Source: Anaerolineales bacterium (GTDB lineage: Bacteria > Chloroflexota > Anaerolineae > Anaerolineales > UBA11858). From it: a DNA stretch of 32,610 bases. Position 1 is the stretch's first letter, and each line of letters begins with the position of its first letter. A program made the position numbers and the translations under genes. The notes under the pieces are model-generated. The model was not told the origin of the DNA. It made no database searches and was given only the letters and a program-made list of their open reading frames with translations. The stretch is from contig JADHXE010000015.1 of NCBI GenBank assembly GCA_016783125.1, forward strand, positions 1-32,610. Direction: 5' to 3'. This document shows, in pieces, positions 17,073 through 25,967 of this stretch.

Positions 17073-19305
17073 GATGTCCCCACACACGTGGGGGTGAACC
17101 GATTACTTATTTGAAACCGAAGATAGGCCAAAACGATGTCCCCACACACGTGGGGGTGAACCGATGATTGGCTCATTTGGGAGTGCGCTACTGGCGATGT
17201 CCCCACACACGTGGGGGTGAACCGCTGGCGGGGTTGGTCACACGCTGACGGCAGCAGATGTCCCCACACACGTGGGGGTGAACCGTTGTAGCCCCGCATT
17301 ACTGCAAGAGCATCTTCGATGTCCCCACACACGTGGGGGTGAACCGCTTGCTAGATTACGCTTTGAAATGGAAAATGGGGATGTCCCCACACACGTGGGG
17401 GTGAACCGTTTACGCCACTCCCGATCTGTCAACTCGCCCCGATGTCCCCACACACGTGGGGGTGAACCGCCTGTGCATGCGTGCATTAGACCGACTTTAC
17501 ACGATGTCCCCACACACGTGGGGGTGAACCGTTTTTTACAATAGTGATAACTTCATCTCCATGCGATGTCCCCACACACGTGGGGGTGAACCGCTCGTGC
17601 TGCTGCTCGGAAGGGTCGCCTGAGCAGATGTCCCCACACACGTGGGGGTGAACCGTACGATATTCTCCGCAAGATCGGCAGCTTTGTGATGTCCCCACAC
17701 ACGTGGGGGTGAACCGTATTGATGGCGCAGCCTGAAACGTGGCATCAATGATGTCCCCACACACGTGGGGGTGAACCGAATTGATTGAATATGGTCACTG
17801 GTCAGATGAACGATGTCCCCACACACGTGGGGGTGAACCGGCTGGAAGCAGAGTTGAGTGGCGGCGGAACATGATGTCCCCACACACGTGGGGGTGAACC
17901 GTCATGCCGTGTTGGTTCTGGTTTCCCCTCTGGCGATGTCCCCACACACGTGGGGGTGAACCGAAACATTCCCCTGATCCTACCTTTGTGGGATAGATGT
18001 CCCCACACACGTGGGGGTGAACCGAGGCATGGAGACTATTCGCAGCCGAAACCATGCGATGTCCCCACACACGTGGGGGTGAACCGTCTTATACTTCACG
18101 CGGCACCTCGACAAAGGGAGATGTCCCCACACACGTGGGGGTGAACCGGTCATGGGATGGCTATCGACAAGACAAGGTTGGGATGTCCCCACACACGTGG
18201 GGGTGAACCGAGTGGGCTGAGAGGCGGGCGCACGGCTGGTTTACGATGTCCCCACACACGTGGGGGTGAACCGCCAGAGGACGACCCCTGCCACGCCGAT
18301 ACCGGGATGTCCCCACACACGTGGGGGTGAACCGAGAGCCGCCCCACAAGCGCAGCATCGGAATTGGATGTCCCCACACACGTGGGGGTGAACCGCGACA
18401 CGACGGCAAATAGCACGGCGAACCATAGATGTCCCCACACACGTGGGGGTGAACCGTAGACCACTTTCATTGCGCCCGATCTACCATAGATGTCCCCACA
18501 CACGTGGGGGTGAACCGTACTATCAACCTTTGGTTGTACCGATGTCGGCGATGTCCCCACACACGTGGGGGTGAACCGTCATCTTAGAAGTTGATGAGGC
18601 CGACCTTCAAGATGTCCCCACACACGTGGGGGTGAACCGTAATACCATGCCAAAAACGCGGGTGGGTCACGGATGTCCCCACACACGTGGGGGTGAACCG
18701 GACATCAAAGAAAGAATGGCTGCAACTATTCGCGATGTCCCCACACACGTGGGGGTGAACCGTCAAAGACAGTCCACCGCCGACGAGAGAGGAGAGATGT
18801 CCCCACACACGTGGGGGTGAACCGTGACATCGGGATATTATACAAAAAATGGCAAAAGATGTCCCCACACACGTGGGGGTGAACCGCTGGGACAGCCTTT
18901 ATTCTTCGGAAATTTGAACGATGTCCCCACACACGTGGGGGTGAACCGAATCCCACCTGAAATAGTATCTCCAACAACAAAGATGTCCCCACACACGTGG
19001 GGGTGAACCGTCATGAAGGCCATACCCAAAGCGGCTGAAATCAGATGTCCCCACACACGTGGGGGTGAACCGCGGCAGTAGATGCAGCATGAACCGGCGA
19101 TGTCGATGTCCCCACACACGTGGGGGTGAACCGATAACTACAACAAAGTGTCCGTTAAAGGTCATGATGTCCCCACACACGTGGGGGTGAACCGGAGCAA
19201 AAAATGACCACGAAAAACGTCCAATCGATGTCCCCACACACGTGGGGGTGAACCGACAAACAGGCCAAACAGCACCAACTGAGAAATCGATGTCCCCACA
19301 CACGC
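17073..19305 (+). CRISPR. Type I-E array: 36 intact 29-bp repeats GATGTCCCCACACACGTGGGGGTGAACCG plus an interrupted 37th; 36 spacers, about 32-34 bp
   Basis: Repeat starts read by eye at 17073, 17135, 17196, 17257 ... 19166, 19227; the 37th begins at 19289 and is split after 19305. Confidence 0.98.
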
Positions 19306-19461
19306 CAGGGCTGTTCAGTTCTACCTGTTCAAATCGATTCTGGCTCGCGAAACCGACCTTCGACGGTTGAAAATCCAATCCACGAAGGTGGATTTTGCAG
19401 GCCAGAATCGAATTTATTCGACTGGATAAGTAGAACTGAACAGCCCTGCTGAACAGCCCTG
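19306..19461. mobile_element. MITE-like element, family 2, copy A, inside the terminal CRISPR repeat
   Basis: CAGGGCTGTTCAGTTCTAC...GTAGAACTGAACAGCCCTG plus a tandem CTGAACAGCCCTG; 10-bp duplication ccacacacgc at 19296-19305 and 19462-19471. Confidence 0.87.
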
Positions 19462-19570
19462 CCACACACGCAGGGCGTGGATTAAAATCTCGATGGAAAA
19501 CCAAAATGGGGAACTTGGATTAATAAGTGCTGTTTGAAGCGGATTATGTGATAGAGTGGATCCGAGGTGA

Positions 19571-20263
19571 TTATAAACCTTCTAATAAATCCGGCAACTG
19601 CCCCAGGTGTTCGAGCTGGTCGTACTCGACTGCTTCCGTTTCCGCTTCAGTGACCTGCTCGTGGAACCAGGTTTGCTCGTGGGGGATATAAACTGCGCTT
19701 CCTCCAATCCTTATCACCGGTAGAATATCAGACTTGAGCGAGTTGCCTACCATGAGAAAATTTTCGGGGGTGATCCCATTTCTTTTCAACACTTTGCGGT
19801 AGGCAGCTTCAGTTTTGTAGCTGACGATCTCGACCGCAGTGAAATAACCCGCTAAACCGGAGCGCTCGATTTTCCGCTCTTGCTCGTAGGTTTCCCCCTT
19901 GGTGATCAGAATCAGTTCATAACTTGCGGAAAGTTTTGCTAACGTATCCTCAGCATAGGGGTTGGTCTCGAATTCTGTGTTCAGCATTTGCCTGATTAGC
20001 TCAACCAGTTTGAGCAGCTTGGCGCTATCGATGGGCCGACCTGACAGCCGGGCCACAGTTTCGATCAGGGAGAGGGCATAGCTTTTGATGCCATATCCAT
20101 AGAGGGGGATATTGCTGACTTCGGCCTGGTCAAGCTGGTCGAATAACTGGTCAGAGACGATGCCATCGCCAAGGATTTGGATGATCTTCGGCTTTACTTG
20201 ATGATAGAGAATTTCATAATCCCACAGGGTGTCGTCTGCGTCGAAGCCGATGACTTTGATCAT
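19571..20263 (-). CDS. HAD-superfamily hydrolase
   Basis: MIKVIGFDADDTLWDYE...ELILITKGETYEQERKIERSGLAGYFTAVEIVSYKTEAAYRKVLKRNGITPENFLMVGNSLKSDI. Confidence 0.88.
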   Translation of the reverse strand: MIKVIGFDADDTLWDYEILYHQVKPKIIQILGDGIVSDQLFDQLDQAEVSNIPLYGYGIKSYALSLIETVARLSGRPIDSAKLLKLVELIRQMLNTEFETNPYAEDTLAKLSASYELILITKGETYEQERKIERSGLAGYFTAVEIVSYKTEAAYRKVLKRNGITPENFLMVGNSLKSDILPVIRIGGSAVYIPHEQTWFHEQVTEAETEAVEYDQLEHLGQLPDLLEGL

Positions 20264-20278
20264 GTAATATGCTCCAAT

Positions 20279-20340
20279 AGACTTCCGAAGTTTTTGCTCC
20301 TTCGCTTTACTCGGAGTGCTCCGCAAAACTTCGGAAGTCT
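20279..20340. repeat. REP-like inverted pair 3' of the RAYT-like gene
   Basis: agacttccgaagtttt (20279-20294) / aaaacttcggaagtct (20325-20340). Confidence 0.8.
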
Positions 20341-20343
20341 GCG

Positions 20344-20973
20344 TTAATCGAATAGTAAGCCAGCAATCATATCTTGATCTTTCGATGTGTAGGATTCTAC
20401 AAACTCCCGATATGCCTGGCGCGATGAAAATAGTGACAATATGATTTCAGGTTTTGGCAATGTCCCTTCTCGGATTCCTATGTATTCGCGATAGCTGGAA
20501 AACTCCCAATCTTCGGGGCGCTTTACTAAATTTGCGGGCACAGGGTTGATATGAATGTAGCGCGATAAATGGATGAGATAACGATCTGTCCCAACGTGTT
20601 TGGCTTGGAAAGCGCCTTGAAACAAGGATCCAACGCGATCATATCTGTTGTTCATTGCCTTGGTGTAGGAGATGGAGAACAATTTCATCGCCTTAGACAC
20701 TTTTTTGGAGACTTCCGAAGTCTCCAAGACTTCGGAAGTCTCGGTGTCACTTACTTGCATGAGTAGATGATAATGATTTGGCATCAGGCAATAGGCTACG
20801 ATCTCTACGGTGGGAATTACGAATTTGCGTAACCGTCCCAGAAAGAATAGATAGTTCTCCCGCTCATAAAAAATTTCCGCGCGGTTATTGCTGCGATTGT
20901 AGAGATGATAATATTCGTTTACGCAAAATGGCACATCGCGTCTTGGAATGATTTCCTCCAACACTAACTTCAA
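20344..20973 (-). CDS. REP-associated tyrosine transposase (RAYT)-like, Y1/IS200-type
   Basis: VNEYYHLYNRSNNRAEIFYERENYLFFLGRL...EIVAYCLMPNHYHLLMQV...NRYDRVGSLFQGAFQAKHV...YIHINPVPANLVKRPEDWEFSSYREY; HYH is the HUH-type motif. Start uncertain (track start is TTG). Confidence 0.87.
   Translation of the reverse strand: MKLVLEEIIPRRDVPFCVNEYYHLYNRSNNRAEIFYERENYLFFLGRLRKFVIPTVEIVAYCLMPNHYHLLMQVSDTETSEVLETSEVSKKVSKAMKLFSISYTKAMNNRYDRVGSLFQGAFQAKHVGTDRYLIHLSRYIHINPVPANLVKRPEDWEFSSYREYIGIREGTLPKPEIILSLFSSRQAYREFVESYTSKDQDMIAGLLFD
20709..20741. repeat. 33-bp REP-like pair (15-3-15) inside the RAYT-like coding region
   Basis: AGACTTCCGAAGTCT-cca-AGACTTCGGAAGTCT; read in-frame as part of ETSEVLETSEVS. 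Confidence 0.85.
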
Positions 20974-21066
20974 ACTTCGGAAGTCTGATCAACATCCCCA
21001 ATAACAAGAATCTTTGCTGTTCACGAAGACTTTGCGCAGAATCAATTTGGAGACTTCCGAAGTTTT
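20972..21066. repeat. REP-like inverted pair spanning the 5' edge of the RAYT-like gene
   Basis: aaacttcggaagtct (20972-20986) / agacttccgaagttttt (21051 onward). Confidence 0.78.
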
Positions 21067-21068
21067 TC

Positions 21069-22061
21069 TCAGATCCTTTCCAACAACCTCTCCTCATATA
21101 TCCGCCTGATCGTCTCCTCGATCTCTGGTTCGCGCACTTCCAGGTCGCGGATGCGGTATTGGGCGGAGATGCCCCCGATCAGTTCCGAAGCGGTGATCGT
21201 GTCTCGTGAAAAGTGATACGTGACGCGTGATCCATCTTGATGGGTTAATTCGGCGCTTGCGATTTGTGGGTTTGCATATTCTTCAGCGAACTCGACCACC
21301 AGTTCGCGCTTGCCGCTGAAGCGATCTTTCAGGGCGGATAAATTCCCATCGTAGAGCAGCTTACCATGATCGATGATCATCACCCGCTGACAGAGTTTTC
21401 CGACATCGGAAAGGTCGTGGGTGGTCAGGATGACTGTGGTGCCGCGCTGGCGGTTGACCTTTTGGATGAAGCCCCGGATGCGTTCCTTGGCGACCACGTC
21501 CAGGCCGATGGTGGGTTCGTCTAAGAAGAGCAGGTCGGGGTCGTGGAGCAGAGCGGCGCATAGGTCAGCGCGCATACGTTGGCCCAGGGAGATGGCGCGC
21601 ACCGGGGTGTTCAGGAAGGGGTCTAGCTCAAGGGTTTCGCGGAACTCTTTGAGATTAGCCTCGAACCGCCCAGGGGGGATTTTGTAGATGTGCTGCAGCA
21701 GACTCAAAGATTCGATCACTGGCAAATCCCACCAAAGGGTAGTACGCTGCCCAAACACGGCACCCACGCGCGCAACATAGTTCTGACGCTCCTTCCAGGG
21801 GACCAGGCCATTCACCGAGAGTTCGCCACTCGTTGGGACCAGCAATCCAGTCAACATTTTGATCGTCGTCGATTTGCCTGCGCCGTTGGGGCCGATATAT
21901 CCAACCAGCTCGCCCGGCTGGATCTCGAAGCTGATCTCATCCACGGCGCGCACGGTGGTGTGCTGGCGCGAGAAAAGATTGCGCACTGCGCCCATGGTGC
22001 CGCGATTGTGTTTGGATACCTTGAAGTGTTTAGAAAGTTCTCGCACGCTGATGATGGCCAT
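21069..22061 (-). CDS. ABC transporter ATP-binding protein, ABC-2/NatA-like
   Basis: GYIGPNGAGKSTTIKMLTGLL (Walker A), ISLGQRMRADL, LLFLDEPTIGLDV. Confidence 0.93.
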   Translation of the reverse strand: MAIISVRELSKHFKVSKHNRGTMGAVRNLFSRQHTTVRAVDEISFEIQPGELVGYIGPNGAGKSTTIKMLTGLLVPTSGELSVNGLVPWKERQNYVARVGAVFGQRTTLWWDLPVIESLSLLQHIYKIPPGRFEANLKEFRETLELDPFLNTPVRAISLGQRMRADLCAALLHDPDLLFLDEPTIGLDVVAKERIRGFIQKVNRQRGTTVILTTHDLSDVGKLCQRVMIIDHGKLLYDGNLSALKDRFSGKRELVVEFAEEYANPQIASAELTHQDGSRVTYHFSRDTITASELIGGISAQYRIRDLEVREPEIEETIRRIYEERLLERI

Positions 22062-22064
22062 TTT

Positions 22065-22865
22065 TTAAGTTCCCGTGGATTGATAGTGCCGGATGCCGAA
22101 ACGCCAGAAAGCCAGGGCCAGGGTTAACATCCAGAGGCCTGCCACCGGGGCCAGGAAGGGGGCTATGGCGGGCATGTCGAAGGGGTCGGGCAGATCGAGG
22201 ATGTAGAGCGCCGGATAGTAGTTGAGAAAGATGGCGGGAATGATGAAGGTAAAAAAGTAGCGCAGGAAATTTGGGAAGATGTGCATGGGGTGGGAGATCA
22301 TATAACTGCCGCCGTAAGTGAAGATGTTGACCACTTCGATGGACTCGACCGTCCAAAAGGTGATCGTGGCCCCGATGATGAACAACCCCCCAAAGAAGGC
22401 CACCTGACTGACGACTACGAGGCTGGTCAGCAGGATTTTGAGCGGAGTCCAGTCGACGGGGTTCATATTGAGCGCGGCGATGAAGATGCCAATGCCGACA
22501 ACGATTTTGCCTATTCTGCGCAAAGTAAACTCGGAGCCAATCACTTGCAGGGTAATATTTAGTGGGCGCAGCAAGAGTTGGTCGAAGAAACCACGACGAA
22601 CTTGCAGGCCAAAGAAACTGGGATCAAAGCCGCTGAAGAACATATCCATGATGCCGAAGGAAAGTTCCGCCAGCCCGAAGAGAAAGGCAACTTGACCGAG
22701 GCTCCAGCCTTTGAGGGTCTCGAAACGGGCGAAGACCAGCGCCAGCGAGGCGTATTCCAACAAGGTGATCAGTGCAGTTCCGGCTAACTCCATGAAGAAG
22801 GAGAAGCGGTACTGCATCTGCCCCCGGATTTGCACGCCGATCAGGCGGCGGTAAATTTCCAACAT
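22065..22865 (-). CDS. ABC-2 type transporter permease, DUF990-like
   Basis: Multi-spanning hydrophobic protein adjacent to the ATPase; LEIYRRLIGVQIRGQMQYRFSFFMELAGTALITLLEY. Confidence 0.82.
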   Translation of the reverse strand: MLEIYRRLIGVQIRGQMQYRFSFFMELAGTALITLLEYASLALVFARFETLKGWSLGQVAFLFGLAELSFGIMDMFFSGFDPSFFGLQVRRGFFDQLLLRPLNITLQVIGSEFTLRRIGKIVVGIGIFIAALNMNPVDWTPLKILLTSLVVVSQVAFFGGLFIIGATITFWTVESIEVVNIFTYGGSYMISHPMHIFPNFLRYFFTFIIPAIFLNYYPALYILDLPDPFDMPAIAPFLAPVAGLWMLTLALAFWRFGIRHYQSTGT

Positions 22866-22881
22866 AATTCTTAAAATTATT

Positions 22882-22955
22882 ACCGCAGAGACGCAGAGTA
22901 CGCTGAGAAAAAATAAAAAAGTGAATGCTCTCTGCGCTCTCAGCGTCTCCGCGGT
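22882..22955. repeat. Imperfect inverted repeat, CCGCAGAGACGCAGAG type
   Basis: accgcagagacgcagagtacgctgagaa ... tctgcgctctcagcgtctccgcggt. Confidence 0.65.
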
Positions 22956-22963
22956 GATGAATT

Positions 22964-23755
22964 TTAGCCTCCTAAAATGACCAGCCGCCGTACGCCAAGG
23001 CGCAGGACGATTTGTCCGGCGAGGATCAGGCTTAATATCCAGAGCACCTGGTTGAGTAATGCCAGGATCATCTCAGGGCCAACCAAGACTCCGAGATAAA
23101 TTTCAATGACTGTATTGAACATATGCGGGAATGGCATCAGATAGCTGATGCGCAGCACCCATTCTGGGAAGAAACGCAGGGGCATCAAGAAGCCTGAGAA
23201 GAACCAGGATAGCACGAAGAAGAAGCGCAAGATGCCGCGGGCGTTAGGTGTCCAGAAGGAGGTCAGGTTGATCAAGAATCGCCACGAGAAACTGACCAGC
23301 CAACCGAGCACTAAGCTTACTGCTACGGCGATGATTTGGGCGGCTCCCCGCGGCCAAACCAGGTCGAAGATGAAGGCGTAGCCGATCATAACAATGATGC
23401 CACGCAGTAGGAAGTTGACCGCAGCGCGCCCTAAATCTTGGGCCATCCAGAAGCTGAAGTAATTCATCGGCTTGAGTAAATCGGAGGCGATATCCCCGGT
23501 GTAGACGGTGTTCATCAGCTCGAACCAGGAGAACATGCATAAATAGCCTATCAGCGCCTGTCCCAGGGCGGCGTAGGTGATGGCTCCCTGCAGGGTGATG
23601 CCTTCGACTTCGGTCTGTAAATCGTACAAAGCTACAAAGATCGCCGCCCGCAGAATGCCGAAGAAGAAATTCGTCACCAGACCAGCTACGGTGGCAGCCC
23701 GGTAAGTCAGGTGACGCTGGAAGGAGATTTTGGTCAGTTCCCAGAAGAGGCGCAT
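22964..23755 (-). CDS. ABC-2 type transporter permease
   Basis: MRLFWELTKISFQRHLTYRAATVAGLVTNFFFGILRAAIFVALY; second membrane subunit beside 22065-22865. Confidence 0.82.
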   Translation of the reverse strand: MRLFWELTKISFQRHLTYRAATVAGLVTNFFFGILRAAIFVALYDLQTEVEGITLQGAITYAALGQALIGYLCMFSWFELMNTVYTGDIASDLLKPMNYFSFWMAQDLGRAAVNFLLRGIIVMIGYAFIFDLVWPRGAAQIIAVAVSLVLGWLVSFSWRFLINLTSFWTPNARGILRFFFVLSWFFSGFLMPLRFFPEWVLRISYLMPFPHMFNTVIEIYLGVLVGPEMILALLNQVLWILSLILAGQIVLRLGVRRLVILGG

Positions 23756-23784
23756 GGGTCAGTGGACAGGAATCAGTGAACAGT

Positions 23785-23945
23785 CAGGGCTGTTCAATTC
23801 TAAAACCAATATTGCTTACGAGACTTCGGAAGTCTCCCGGCAAGCATTTCGTGGGCAAAATCAGCTTGATATCACGTCAAGCTCACTCCAGTAGAACACT
23901 TTTGAGACTTCCGAAGTCTGGTCTGCCTAGAATTGAACAGCCCTG
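23785..23945. mobile_element. MITE-like element, family 2, copy B, carrying a REP-like pair
   Basis: CAGGGCTGTTCAATTCTA...TAGAATTGAACAGCCCTG; flanks agtgaacagt (23775-23784) / agtaaacagt (23946-23955), 9/10; REP-like units at 23821-23835 and 23905-23919. Confidence 0.75.
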
Positions 23946-24028
23946 AGTAAACAGTAAACAGTTTGCAGTAAACAGTGTGCAGTGAACAGTAACTGGTGAA
24001 CAGTTACCAGTGAACGGTAGCCAGTTGC
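23946..24028. repeat. Degenerate tandem AGT(A/G)AACAGT-type repeats
   Basis: agtaaacagtaaacagtttgcagtaaacagtgtgcagtgaacagtaactggtgaacag... Confidence 0.7.
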
Positions 24029-24059
24029 GGAAGCTGTATTTTACCGTAACTGTGATATC

Positions 24060-24165
24060 ACGGATGCGCAGCACGCCTACGCCTACGGCGAACACGGATT
24101 TTTTATATGTTTTCATCCGTGTTTGCCAAATGCACGCATAGCGTCCGTCAAATCCGTGTCCAAAA
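24060..24165. repeat. Dispersed/inverted ATCCGTGTT(C/T)GCC repeat
   Basis: ggcgaacacggat...atccgtgtttgcc inverted, followed by aatccgtgtcc; related to 3836-3884. Confidence 0.6.
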
Positions 24166-24347
24166 AATGTTACTTTATGTCCGTTTTGTGTATATTCTTG
24201 AAGGGCTGATCAATCACGGTTGCTTTTCCATCAAGAATCGAAGAAAGCAAGAAGAAATTCCCGCATACCTGCGTTCCTGCTTTCCTCATATGTTACAAAT
24301 TCGACTGGACTGGGGAATGATAGCTGCGACCAGCGGCCAATTACTCC

Positions 24348-25871
24348 CTACTCCATACTCCCTACTACCTCCTCCACCTCATCCAAAATCTCCCCCGACT
24401 CGACCAGTGCTTTCATCACATTATGATCCGGATACAAAGGCCGATCCTCATCGAGATATTCCACGTGCTCCCGGACGACTGCTTTAGCCGCCTGAACACC
24501 TTTTCCGGGCGTGAAATCGCGGAAATCCAAACCCTGCGCCGCGCCCATAAATTCGATGCCTAAAATTCCGTAGGCATTATCCAATATCTGGCCGTTCTTG
24601 ATAGCGGTATTCATGCCCATAGAGACGAAGTCTTCCTGGTCAGCCGCGGCGGGGATCGACAGGATGCTGGCCGGAGCCGACAGGATGCGCTGCTCCGTGA
24701 TCAGCATATCGGCGGTGTACTGGCTGAGCATCATCCCCGACATCATCCCAGCCCCCTTGGTCAGGAAGGGCGGCAGGCCCACGCTCAGGGCGGGATTGGT
24801 CAAGCGGTTGAAGCGCCGCTCGGAGAGCACGCATACCATCGTGATCGCCGCGCCCGCCATATCCATGGGCAGGCTGACCGGTGAACCCTGGAAGTTGGCC
24901 CCGGTGAGCGTCAGTTGATACTCTGGGAAGAAGATCGGATTGTCGCCGATGCCGTTGAGTTCGATCTCCACCTGGCTGCGGGCGTAGGCGATGGCGTCGA
25001 TAGCCGCGCCGATGACCTGAGGGGTAGAGCGCATCGAGTAGGCGTCCTGCACTTTGACCTTCATCTTACCGGTGACCAGGTCGCTGCCCTCGACGAGTTT
25101 GTTCAAGTTATTCGCAGTCCGCACTGCGCCGCTGAAACCGCGCACTTTGTGCAGACGCACATCATAGGGCTTCATGTTAGCCAGCAGCGCTTCCAGGGTC
25201 ATGGCGCATGCGATCTGGGCTTGCTTGATCCAGCGTTCCATCTCATAGATATGAATGGCCGACATCGCCGTGAGCAAGTTAGAGCCATTGATCGTCGCCA
25301 ATCCATCGCGTGCTTTGAGCCCGGGGATGGGGATACCAGCCCGATCCATGGCCTCTTTGCCAGATAAGAGCTCGCCTTCGTAGAAAGCCTCGCCTTCGCC
25401 CATCAGCAGCAGGGCAATCTGCGACATGGGGGCCAGATCGCCGCAGGCCCCTACTGACCCCTTCTGGCAGATCGCTGGGGTGAGTCCTTTGTTGAGCATA
25501 TCTATCAACGTCAAAGTGATTTCCGGGCGGCAGCCAGATTTCCCATGCGCGTGCACATTGATGCGTCCCGCAATCGCCGCCCGGACATATTCAATCGGCG
25601 CGGGCTCCCCGATCCCCGCGGCGTGGTTGTAAATCAGGTATCTCTGAAATTGTTTGGTCTGCTCGTCGGTCAAGACCACTTCCGAAAACTCCCCGATGCC
25701 GGTATTGACGCCATACATAATCTCCCCCGCTACGATCTTCTCCTCCAGCATGGCGCGGCATACTTTGATGCGTTCGAGCGCCCCAGGGTGCAGTTCCACC
25801 TTTTCGCCATGCCGGGCGATGCGCACCAGCTTCTCAACGGTCAGCCCAGAGCCATCCAGAACAACGGTCAT
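24348..25871 (-). CDS. hutH: Histidine ammonia-lyase-like MIO enzyme with Ala-Cys-Gly at the MIO tripeptide
   Basis: YGVNTGIGEFSEVVL, YNHAAGIGEP, GSVGACGDLAPMSQ, IPAAADQEDFVSMG; Cys143 codon is at 25443-25445. Confidence 0.87.
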   Translation of the reverse strand: MTVVLDGSGLTVEKLVRIARHGEKVELHPGALERIKVCRAMLEEKIVAGEIMYGVNTGIGEFSEVVLTDEQTKQFQRYLIYNHAAGIGEPAPIEYVRAAIAGRINVHAHGKSGCRPEITLTLIDMLNKGLTPAICQKGSVGACGDLAPMSQIALLLMGEGEAFYEGELLSGKEAMDRAGIPIPGLKARDGLATINGSNLLTAMSAIHIYEMERWIKQAQIACAMTLEALLANMKPYDVRLHKVRGFSGAVRTANNLNKLVEGSDLVTGKMKVKVQDAYSMRSTPQVIGAAIDAIAYARSQVEIELNGIGDNPIFFPEYQLTLTGANFQGSPVSLPMDMAGAAITMVCVLSERRFNRLTNPALSVGLPPFLTKGAGMMSGMMLSQYTADMLITEQRILSAPASILSIPAAADQEDFVSMGMNTAIKNGQILDNAYGILGIEFMGAAQGLDFRDFTPGKGVQAAKAVVREHVEYLDEDRPLYPDHNVMKALVESGEILDEVEEVVGSME

Positions 25872-25967
25872 TTTTCTCTCTCCTTATGAAGTTTGTGGTT
25901 ATGCTATGCAGCTTGAATTATTACAGAAACTTTTTCCCCTTGCAAGTGGCGGTTGTCACACCATGGG

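Noticed and set aside
17102-19288. Possible self-targeting or MITE/TA-targeting spacers
   Set aside because: I compared spacers informally with the window and saw no clear match; a proper BLAST is needed, so no claim is made.
17042-19504. Many ORFs on both strands within 17.0-19.5 kb with repeated RFTPTCVGTS / GSPPRVWGH / VHPHVCGDI peptides
   Set aside because: They are translations of the 29-bp CRISPR repeat, not proteins.
20885-21097. 70-aa minus-strand ORF overlapping the REP pair and ABC gene end
   Set aside because: Spans REP-like DNA and overlaps the RAYT-like and ABC genes out of frame.
24107-24487. 126-aa plus-strand ORF upstream of/overlapping the hutH 3' end
   Set aside because: Begins in dispersed repeat DNA and runs into hutH antisense; no family-like sequence.
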